Below are positions 1 through 4,695 of a stretch of DNA of 7,943 nucleotides, in pieces (positions within the stretch are counted from its first letter, which is position 1; every line of letters starts with the position of its first letter). The position numbers and the translations under genes are program-made. The notes beneath the pieces are model-generated. The model did not search any database. It saw nothing but the letters and a program-made list of their open reading frames with translations, and was not told the origin of the DNA. The stretch spans positions 1 through 7,943 of the forward strand of contig VAZR01000140.1 in the NCBI GenBank assembly GCA_005888515.1, given 5' to 3'. Source of the DNA: Alphaproteobacteria bacterium (GTDB lineage: Bacteria > Pseudomonadota > Alphaproteobacteria > ATCC43930 > CGMCC-115725).

Positions 1-1
1 C

Positions 2-2041
2 GTCATCGTCATCTTCCTTTTCCTCGGCTCGATCCGGGGAATGATCATCCCGGTCGTGGCCGTACCGATCTCGTTGATCGGTGCCGTGCTGCTGATGCTC
101 GTGTTCGGCTTCACGATCAACCTGCTCACCCTGCTGGCCATCGTCTTGTCGGTCGGACTGGTCGTCGATGACGCGATCGTCATGGTCGAGAACATCGAGC
201 GGCATCTGCACATGGGCAAGTCGCCGCTGGAGGCAGCTGCCGACGCCGCGCGCGAATTAGTAGCTCCGATCATCGCCATGACCATCACCTTGGCCGCCGT
301 CTATGCGCCGATCGGCTTCCTCGGCGGCCTGACCGGTTCGCTGTTCCGCGAATTTGCGTTCACGCTGGCCGGCGCGGTGATCATTTCGGGCATCGTCGCG
401 GTGACCCTGTCGCCGATGATGTGCTCGCTGCTACTGAAGCGGGACATGACGCAGGGCCGCTTCGCACGGCTGATCGACCGCACCTTCTCGCGCCTTGCCG
501 AAAGCTACGGAAGAAGGCTGGAGCGCTCGCTGGACTACCGGCCAGTGACGGCGTTGTTCGCCGCCGCTGTGTTTATCGCGCTAGGCTTTATGTACTTGAA
601 CACGAAAGCCGAGCTGGCGCCGGAAGAAGATCAAGGCGTGCTGTTCGCGCTGACCAAGGGACCACAATACGCCAATCTCGATTATCTGAACGCCTATGGC
701 GACGAGCTCGACAAAGCGTTCACCTCGATTCCCGAAGCCGAATTGCGCTTTGTCGTCAATGGCCGGTTTGGGCCCAATCAGGGCATCGCCGGCGTGATCC
801 TGAAGCCCTGGGGCGAACGATCACGCTCGGCGCAGCAGATCAAGCCGGTCATGCAGCAGAAGGTCAGCGCGGTCGAAGGCATGAATGCTTTCGTCTTCTC
901 GCTGCCGCCCCTGCCCGCCTCGATCGGCGGATTGCCGGTCCAGATGGTCATCGATTCGACCGGCGATTTCGTGCCGATCTATCAGGCGATGCTGAAGATC
1001 AAGGATGCGGCGCGCAAGAGCGGGCTGTTCATGGTGGTCGACAGCGATCTCGACTTCAATCAGCCGACGATCCAGGTCGATATCGACCGCGGCAAGGCTA
1101 ATGATCTCGGCATCTCGATGCAGGCGATCGGCGACACGCTGGCATTGCTGGTCGGCGAGAATTACATCAACCGCTTCAATCTTGGCGGCCGTTCCTATCA
1201 GGTGATCCCGCAGGTGCCGCGCGTCGAGCGGCTGAACTCCGAGACGCTGACGCACTATTACGTCACCTCCGCGGCCGGCCAGCAGGTGCCGCTGTCAAAC
1301 CTGGTCAGCGTCAAAACGGTCACCTCGCCAAACGCACTAACCCGGTACAACCAGCTCAATTCCGCTACCTTCCAAGCGGTGCCGATGCCCGGAGTGACGA
1401 TGGGCCAGGCGGTCGATTTCCTGGAAAAGGCGGCGAAGGAGCTGCCGGCCGGGTTCAGCCACGACTATCTCTCTGATGCGCGGCAATACGTCCGGGAGGG
1501 CAATCAGCTCGTCGTCACCTTCGTCTTCGCGCTGATCGTGATCTCTCTCGTGCTCGCGGCGCAGTTCGAGAGCCTGCGCGACCCGCTGGTCATTCTGGTC
1601 AGCGTGCCGATGTCGATGTTCGGCGCGCTGCTGCCGCTGTTTATCGGGCTTGCGACGATGAACATCTATACCCAGGTCGGGCTCGTGACGCTGATCGGAC
1701 TGATCAGCAAGCACGGCATCCTGATGGTCGAGTTCGCCAACCAGCTGCAGTTGACCGAGGGGCTCGACCGGCGGCGCGCCATCGAGCGTGCCGCCCGCGT
1801 CAGGCTGCGCCCGATCCTGATGACGACCGCAGCGATGGTGGTCGGCCTCGTGCCGCTGGTGACCGCGGCGGGCGCCGGCGCGGCGAGCCGCTTCTCGATC
1901 GGCGTCGTCGTCGTCGCGGGCATGTCGATCGGCACTTTGTTTACGCTGTTCGTGCTGCCCGCGGTTTACACCGTGCTGGCCAAGGACCACCTCGCCGCCG
2001 CCCATTCGACCCGCTCCCGCGAGCTTGCACAGGTCTCGTAA
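2..2041 (+). CDS. RND-family multidrug efflux transporter, inner-membrane permease subunit (5' partial)
   Basis: This is the proton-driven pump subunit of a tripartite efflux complex (inner-membrane trimer, periplasmic adaptor, outer-membrane channel) that exports drugs or other amphiphiles. The reading frame is open from base 2, so the true start lies upstream; 679 residues are visible of a family length near 1,030-1,050, with about 340 N-terminal residues missing. The visible part begins in the equivalent of AcrB TM2. It then shows the TM4 motif GLVVDDAIV, whose Asp pair carries protons, TM5-TM7, a long second periplasmic porter/docking region, and TM8-TM12. The TM10 Lys partner is seen in LISKHGILMVEFA. 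The C-terminal helices (RLRPILMT, then FTLFVLPAVYT) are typical HAE-1 family. All relay residues are present, so the pump looks functional. The sequence reminds me of the MexK/MexW-like branch, but the substrate cannot be read from it. The adaptor gene would be expected upstream, outside the window. It ends TAA just before a shared terminator. Confidence 0.96.
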   Translation, partial: VIVIFLFLGSIRGMIIPVVAVPISLIGAVLLMLVFGFTINLLTLLAIVLSVGLVVDDAIVMVENIERHLHMGKSPLEAAADAARELVAPIIAMTITLAAVYAPIGFLGGLTGSLFREFAFTLAGAVIISGIVAVTLSPMMCSLLLKRDMTQGRFARLIDRTFSRLAESYGRRLERSLDYRPVTALFAAAVFIALGFMYLNTKAELAPEEDQGVLFALTKGPQYANLDYLNAYGDELDKAFTSIPEAELRFVVNGRFGPNQGIAGVILKPWGERSRSAQQIKPVMQQKVSAVEGMNAFVFSLPPLPASIGGLPVQMVIDSTGDFVPIYQAMLKIKDAARKSGLFMVVDSDLDFNQPTIQVDIDRGKANDLGISMQAIGDTLALLVGENYINRFNLGGRSYQVIPQVPRVERLNSETLTHYYVTSAAGQQVPLSNLVSVKTVTSPNALTRYNQLNSATFQAVPMPGVTMGQAVDFLEKAAKELPAGFSHDYLSDARQYVREGNQLVVTFVFALIVISLVLAAQFESLRDPLVILVSVPMSMFGALLPLFIGLATMNIYTQVGLVTLIGLISKHGILMVEFANQLQLTEGLDRRRAIERAARVRLRPILMTTAAMVVGLVPLVTAAGAGAASRFSIGVVVVAGMSIGTLFTLFVLPAVYTVLAKDHLAAAHSTRSRELAQVS

Positions 2042-2053
2042 CGAGTGCAGCAA

Positions 2054-2080
2054 AAAGGGGCCGGCCAAGCCGGCCCCTTT
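2054..2080. terminator. Bidirectional intrinsic terminator between convergent genes
   Basis: A perfect 12-bp inverted repeat (AAAGGGGCCGGC at 2054-2065 against 2069-2080) encloses a 3-nt loop. It lies in the 54-nt gap between the efflux gene stop (2041) and the end of the minus-strand stress gene (2096). Read on the minus strand the stem is followed by five T; on the plus strand only three T close the stem. It should therefore end the minus-strand transcript better than the plus-strand one, but it is placed to serve both. Confidence 0.85.
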
Positions 2081-2095
2081 GCCGCGTTAGCGGGA

Positions 2096-2731
2096 TCAGA
2101 CGCTAGGCACGTACAGCTCGCGCTCGCGGCGCACCTCCTCAGGCGTGTAGGGCGGCGCATCGGGATCGAAGCGGCTCCATCCGCCTTCCTCGTACATCCG
2201 GGCGCGTTCTTGAATGTTTACGGCCGAACGATCGAGGATCGCCTCGTAGCGCTGCCGCTCCGCGTCGGGAACCCGAGCGGTGACAAGGGTGCCGCCGCGC
2301 CGCACGCCCTCAGCGTAGACATGTGCGTCTTCTTCGCTGACGCCCGCCTGAGTCAGCGCGCCGATCAGGCCGCCGACTGTGCCGCCAACCGCCGCGACAA
2401 CCGCTGTCGAAGCCAGCCAGCCGGCCGCGACGACCGGCCCGATACCGGGAATGGCGAGCAGCCCAAGACCGGCGAGCAGGCCGGCTACACCGCCCGCAGT
2501 TGCGCCGATTCCGGCGCCAGCGGCGGCGCCTTCGGCCCGGTCATCTACGCCGTCGAGATCGCGGTCGACTTTACCCGAGATGCGATCAGTGGTGCGGCCG
2601 CGGTCGTACCAGCCCTCGGCGTTGTTGGCGACGATACTGATGTCGCTGTGCGGCAGCCCGGCGCGTTCCAACCCGGAGACCGCACGGGCCGCATCATCGT
2701 AGTTATCGTAAAGACGCGAGATGGTGATCAT
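2096..2731 (-). CDS. General stress protein 17M-like (YflT domain) protein with glycine-rich hydrophobic core
   Basis: This 211-residue protein has an N-terminal domain (about residues 1-45, beginning MITISRLYDNYDDAARAV) that matches the heat-induced stress protein YflT/GSP17M family, whose biochemical role is unknown. Residues 56-64 read DRDLDGVDD, a DxDxDG pattern like the metal loops of EF-hand or thrombospondin-type repeats. Residues about 68-128 are Gly/Ala-rich and hydrophobic (GAGIGATAGG, then a second stretch ending GGTVGGLIGAL), resembling a glycine-zipper membrane hairpin. The C-terminal third is charged and acidic. The start is supported by AAGGA 6 nt upstream. The gene follows the PepSY-like gene on the same strand after 45 nt and has no obvious promoter of its own, so co-transcription from the stress-type promoter at 3136-3161 is likely. 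The family assignment is good; function and membrane location are inferred. Confidence 0.88.
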   Translation of the reverse strand: MITISRLYDNYDDAARAVSGLERAGLPHSDISIVANNAEGWYDRGRTTDRISGKVDRDLDGVDDRAEGAAAGAGIGATAGGVAGLLAGLGLLAIPGIGPVVAAGWLASTAVVAAVGGTVGGLIGALTQAGVSEEDAHVYAEGVRRGGTLVTARVPDAERQRYEAILDRSAVNIQERARMYEEGGWSRFDPDAPPYTPEEVRRERELYVPSV

Positions 2732-2776
2732 CGAATTTCCTTTTGACGTGATATGTGCGGCGAGCGCGTCTGCGGG

Positions 2777-3103
2777 TCAGCGCGTGACGACATTGCCCTG
2801 GTAGTCGAGGCTGACATTGACCTGCTGGCCGTTCTTCATCGCCTTGCCGCGCCAAACGCCGTTGTCGTCCTTGGCGAGCCCGCTGACATTCGAGAAGCCA
2901 TTCTTCTCGATTCGGGACTTCGCTTCGCCTTCGGTGAAGCTGTTGCGGCCTTTAACCGGTGCTTCGACCTGCTTCGAGGTCGAGCCGCTGATAGCGGGAT
3001 TTTGCGGTCCGCTGGCGGCCGGCGGGTTCTGGTTTTGAGTTTGGGCCAGAGCGCCGCTCGCGATCAACGCGATAACGGCACCAAGAACAAGAGAATTACG
3101 CAT
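2777..3103 (-). CDS. Small exported PepSY-like domain protein
   Basis: This is a 108-residue protein with a classic signal peptide: MRN, a hydrophobic stretch LVLGAVIALIASG, and a probable signal-peptidase I site after ALA at residue 20. A Gln/Asn/Pro-rich linker follows (about 21-50), then a C-terminal domain (about 54-108) with the pattern FTEGEAKSRIEKNGF, GVWRGKAM and VSLDYQGNVV. This matches small periplasmic PepSY-type proteins common in Bradyrhizobium relatives; PepSY domains are thought to bind or inhibit peptidases, but no partner is visible here. The frame stays open far upstream (to 3643). The start at 3103 is chosen because GAGG sits 5 nt before it and the signal peptide begins there. 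It is probably the first gene of a two-gene operon with the GSP17M-like gene. A GGAAC-type stress promoter lies about 33-58 nt upstream of the start. Confidence 0.85.
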   Translation of the reverse strand: MRNSLVLGAVIALIASGALAQTQNQNPPAASGPQNPAISGSTSKQVEAPVKGRNSFTEGEAKSRIEKNGFSNVSGLAKDDNGVWRGKAMKNGQQVNVSLDYQGNVVTR

Positions 3104-3135
3104 GCTTACCTCGTTCAATCCGTGGCATACGAAGT

Positions 3136-3161
3136 AAAGGAGAAATCCTCCGCGAAGTTCC
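3136..3161 (-). promoter_or_regulatory. Candidate EcfG/RpoE2-type promoter for the PepSY-like/GSP17M operon
   Basis: On the minus strand GGAAC (3161-3157) is followed after 17 nt by CTTT (3139-3136), which fits the alphaproteobacterial general-stress pattern GGAAC-N18/19-TT. The -10 differs from the preferred CGTT at one base. Transcription would start near 3128, giving a leader of about 25 nt that contains the GAGG ribosome site. This is the weakest of the three similar promoters in the window. Confidence 0.5.
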
Positions 3162-3169
3162 TGGAACTT
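3155..3169. repeat. 15-bp palindrome in the divergent intergenic region
   Basis: AAGTTCCTGGAACTT is a perfect inverted repeat with 7-bp arms around one central base. It places a GGAAC box on each strand. The minus-strand box is spaced correctly for a stress promoter; the plus-strand box has no matching -10. It could instead be a site for a dimeric regulator. The rest of the 3104-3398 region is non-coding, with an AT-richer patch near 3200-3225 and no RNA gene that I can recognise. Confidence 0.5.
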
Positions 3170-3334
3170 GACGCGGGTTACGTAGCGAAAGAGCCTGGTG
3201 CATAAATAATTCTGTAGAAATAAACCTGCGATCCTGCGGAGTAACCTCTGGATCTTCTGTTTTGGTGTGTTTGTCCCCGAATTCCGCGCAAAGCGCGACC
3301 GGTGTTTGAGTTGCGAACGCAGGCGGTCGTCTCG

Positions 3335-3360
3335 GGAACAGGTCTTTTCCGGGTCGTGTT
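3335..3360 (+). promoter_or_regulatory. Candidate EcfG/RpoE2-type promoter for the CBS-domain gene
   Basis: GGAAC (3335-3339), a 17-nt spacer and TGTT (3357-3360) match the general-stress sigma factor pattern GGAAC-N18/19-TT. Transcription should begin near 3367. That position lies downstream of the in-frame GTG at 3267, arguing against that distant start for the CBS gene. The same box and spacing recur at 4022-4047. Confidence 0.6.
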
Positions 3361-3366
3361 GGGAAG

Positions 3367-3414
3367 ATGGAAGATTTTGCCTCAAGGAGGCAGGAAAGCT
3401 GGGCGACGCGATGA
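3367..3414 (+). CDS. Putative 15-codon leader ORF overlapping the CBS gene start (ATGA)
   Basis: An ATG at 3367, about where transcription from the 3335-3360 promoter should begin, opens a short frame encoding MEDFASRRQESWATR. Its TGA (3412-3414) overlaps the ATG at 3411 of the CBS gene in an ATGA arrangement, the usual geometry for translational coupling. The strong AAGGAGG at 3384-3390 lies inside this frame. Only the geometry supports it; there is no codon-bias or homology evidence, and a chance ORF is quite possible. Confidence 0.25.
   Translation: MEDFASRRQESWATR
3384..3390 (+). promoter_or_regulatory. Strong Shine-Dalgarno with ambiguous start codon
   Basis: AAGGAGG lies 20 nt before ATG 3411, too far for normal initiation, but 8 nt before an in-frame CTG at 3399. 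Either the CBS gene uses a rare CTG start (adding four residues, which suits family members that have a few residues before their DAMT motif), or initiation at 3411 relies on a weaker AGGAAA at 3392-3397 or on coupling to the leader frame. Confidence 0.5.
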
Positions 3415-3830
3415 CCCGCGATGCCAAACTCACCAGCCCCGACGATACGATCCGGCATGCCGCCCAGATGATGAAAGACTGCGATTGCGGCGTGTTGCCG
3501 GTGGCCGACGGCGACCATCTCGTCGGCATGATCACCGACCGCGACATCGCGGTCCGCTGCATCGCCGATGGCAAGGGGCCCGACACCAAGGTGCGGGAGG
3601 CGATGACGCAGGAGGTTATGTACTGCTTCGAGGACGAGGACACGCATCACATCTGCCAGAACATGGCGGATATTCAGGTGCGGCGCCTGCCGGTGGTGAA
3701 CCGTGACAAGCGTCTCGTCGGCATCGTTTCGCTCAGCGATCTGGCGCGCAAGGAGGCCAATACCGCCAAGGCCTTGCGCGGCATCGCGCGACCGAGCGAG
3801 CAGCACAACCAGAGCCGTCTCGCCGCCTGA
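3411..3830 (+). CDS. Tandem CBS-domain protein
   Basis: A stand-alone pair of CBS domains, a fold that usually senses adenine nucleotides (AMP, ATP, SAM) and regulates partners. From ATG 3411 it is 139 residues. CBS1 covers about 1-58, with ASN-type start MTRDAKLTSPDDTI, VLPVAD and the ligand-loop motif GMITDRDIAVR; CBS2 covers about 63-113, with AMTQEV, RRLPVVNRDKRLVG and IVSLSDLA. A short charged tail follows, and no effector domain is fused, so the partner is unknown. Three Cys lie close together in CBS1/2 (C24, C26, C50). The start is uncertain: ATG 3411, CTG 3399 and GTG 3267 are all in frame. The stretch from 3267 to about 3395 shows no family resemblance and lies upstream of the predicted transcription start, so the shorter forms are preferred. 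A stress-type promoter lies directly upstream. A role in a stress response is inferred from that promoter and from the neighbours. Confidence 0.9.
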   Translation: MTRDAKLTSPDDTIRHAAQMMKDCDCGVLPVADGDHLVGMITDRDIAVRCIADGKGPDTKVREAMTQEVMYCFEDEDTHHICQNMADIQVRRLPVVNRDKRLVGIVSLSDLARKEANTAKALRGIARPSEQHNQSRLAA

Positions 3831-3923
3831 TATTAGGCGGACGCGGATCCCTCTCGGCCCACGCTCGCCCGCGCGAAGCTCACCTCTATGATCGACGCGG
3901 CTGCGAGGCATAAATGGGGCAGA

Positions 3924-3941
3924 GAGAGGGCCGGGTGAGGT
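3924..3941 (+). repeat. Degenerate copy of the GC-rich dispersed repeat
   Basis: GAGAGGGCCGGGTGAGG at this place matches the reverse complement of the element at 4451-4471 (GAGAGGGCCGGGGTGAGG) except for one missing G. It looks like a remnant of the same dispersed repeat, without its palindromic core. It runs into the inverted repeat at 3934-3970. Confidence 0.45.
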
Positions 3942-3970
3942 GGAGGTTTCCAGCGCGCCTCCACCTCACC
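3934..3970. repeat. 13-bp perfect stem-loop downstream of the CBS gene
   Basis: GGTGAGGTGGAGG (3934-3946) pairs perfectly with 3958-3970 across an 11-nt loop. It lies about 100 nt after the CBS gene stop and has no T-run on either side, so it is not a standard intrinsic terminator. It may still end or stabilise the CBS transcript. Otherwise the gap 3831-4082 holds the tandem repeat and promoter listed separately. Confidence 0.6.
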
Positions 3971-3983
3971 TGCATCGGGCAAC

Positions 3984-4015
3984 CTGAAACAGACGCGGGC
4001 TGAAACAGGCGCGGG
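3984..4015 (+). repeat. Tandem 16-bp direct repeat upstream of a promoter
   Basis: Two adjacent copies, CTGAAACAGACGCGGG and CTGAAACAGGCGCGGG, differ at one base. They end 6 nt before the GGAAC box at 4022. The position just upstream of a -35 element is where an activator would bind, but a simple duplication is equally possible. Confidence 0.6.
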
Positions 4016-4021
4016 CGAACC

Positions 4022-4047
4022 GGAACCGGCCCGCCGGCAGGCATGTT
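4022..4047 (+). promoter_or_regulatory. Candidate EcfG/RpoE2-type promoter for the small exported protein
   Basis: GGAAC (4022-4026), a 17-nt spacer and TGTT (4044-4047) give the same boxes and spacing as the promoter at 3335-3360. Transcription should start near 4054, giving a leader of about 30 nt before ATG 4083 with AGGAG at 4072-4076. Confidence 0.6.
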
Positions 4048-4082
4048 CTTGGGACATGGCCGTTTCGATTCAGGAGAGCAGG

Positions 4083-4322
4083 ATGAAGATCAATATCGCG
4101 CTGGTTGGCGCGTTTCTCGTCGGCTTCGCGTTGCCGGCAGCCGCCCAGACGACGACTTCGTATTACGTCGTTCAGGACGTGAAGACCAAGAAATGCGAAA
4201 TCGTCGACCAGAAGCCGGTCTCGAAAGAGATGACGGTCGTCGGCGGCGACGGCGTCATCTACCACTCGCGGACGGAAGCCGAGAACGCGCTGAAGACCGT
4301 CAAGGTCTGCCATACCGAATAA
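4083..4322 (+). CDS. Small exported protein of unknown function
   Basis: A 79-residue protein that I cannot assign to a named family. It starts MKINIALVGAFLVGF and has a hydrophobic signal peptide ending LPAAAQ, with a likely cleavage after residue 21. The mature part of about 58 residues begins with Thr/Tyr (TTTSYYVVQDVKTKKC), contains VVGGDGVIYHSRTEAENALK and ends VKVCHTE. It has exactly two cysteines, C38 and C76, which could form a disulfide in the periplasm. The start at 4083 is chosen over the in-frame ATG 4056 because AGGAG lies 6 nt before it and the signal peptide then begins correctly. It is a single-gene unit with its own stress-type promoter and a strong terminator. Export is well supported; a stress role is inferred only from the promoter and neighbours. 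Confidence 0.82.
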   Translation: MKINIALVGAFLVGFALPAAAQTTTSYYVVQDVKTKKCEIVDQKPVSKEMTVVGGDGVIYHSRTEAENALKTVKVCHTE

Positions 4323-4344
4323 CCGCACTTTCGGCTTTAATGAG

Positions 4345-4382
4345 GAACGGCCCGCCAGATTACGGCGGGCCGTTCTTTTTTT
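4345..4382 (+). terminator. Strong intrinsic terminator
   Basis: A 12-bp perfect GC-rich stem (GAACGGCCCGCC at 4345-4356 against 4364-4375) with a 7-nt loop is followed at once by seven T (4376-4382). It begins 22 nt after the stop codon of the small exported protein, a textbook Rho-independent terminator. Confidence 0.93.
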
Positions 4383-4448
4383 AATCAGGAGTCATTGCGG
4401 AGCGTGGCGCAGCGGCGCGACGGGACTCCAGTTTCGGCAATAAACATG

Positions 4449-4490
4449 CCCCTCACCCCGGCCCTCTCCCCGCAAGCGGGGAGAGGGAGA
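4449..4490 (+). repeat. GC-rich dispersed palindromic repeat, copy A
   Basis: The element has a lead CCCCTCACCCCGG followed by a perfect 12-bp palindrome, CCCTCTCCCCGC (4462-4473) against GCGGGGAGAGGG (4476-4487), with an AA loop. Very similar elements are scattered through Bradyrhizobium-type genomes, usually between genes. The 4383-4695 gap in which it lies contains no convincing gene; the open frames on the minus strand there are by-products of this repeat. Confidence 0.75.
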
Positions 4491-4547
4491 GCTGCAATTT
4501 CTTTCCGAAATGAACTCTTTAAGTTCGTGCGGTGCCTCAACCGCGTT

Positions 4548-4574
4548 CCCTCTCCCCGCTTGCGGGGGGGGGGG
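4548..4574 (-). repeat. GC-rich dispersed palindromic repeat, copy B (inverted, degenerate, with G11 tract)
   Basis: CCCTCTCCCCGC (4548-4559), a TT loop and GCGGGG repeat the palindromic core of copy A in the opposite orientation, 60 nt away. Where copy A's complement would read GCGGGGAGAGGG, this copy has G throughout, giving eleven consecutive G (4564-4574), and the expected CCGGGGTGAGGGG end is missing. The second arm is thus mutated or misread. Confidence 0.65.
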
Positions 4575-4695
4575 ACCCCCACCGGGCGGCGCTAAAATTT
4601 TCGCTTCGGCTGCCAGCTTATGCGCCTGACCGGGCCGGGAAAAAAGCGCGTTCGGGTCACGAAACTGCGGTTTAGCGACCGTCGGAAGATGCAAT

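Noticed and set aside
421..1101. 226-codon plus-strand frame inside the efflux gene
   Set aside because: Arg/Ala-rich frame-shifted reading of the same DNA; the pump frame is continuous and conserved throughout.
1337..2068. 243-codon minus-strand frame rich in His, Arg, Asp and Gln
   Set aside because: Antisense shadow of the efflux pump gene, with no recognisable domain and no ribosome site.
2045..2746. 233-codon plus-strand frame opposite the GSP17M-like gene
   Set aside because: The minus strand gives a recognisable YflT-domain protein with a good ribosome site; the plus frame resembles nothing and begins inside the terminator.
3267..3410. GTG 3267 as start of the CBS protein
   Set aside because: The extra 48 residues are Cys/Arg-rich and unlike CBS proteins, and the codon lies upstream of the predicted transcription start.
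3104..3643. Long N-terminal extension of the PepSY-like frame on the minus strand
   Set aside because: The extension would cross the divergent promoters and the CBS gene; the signal peptide and GAGG site fix the start at 3103.
4056..4082. ATG 4056 as start of the small exported protein
   Set aside because: It would put nine residues with a charged end before the signal peptide, and AGGAG is placed correctly for ATG 4083. A near-leaderless start is possible but less likely.
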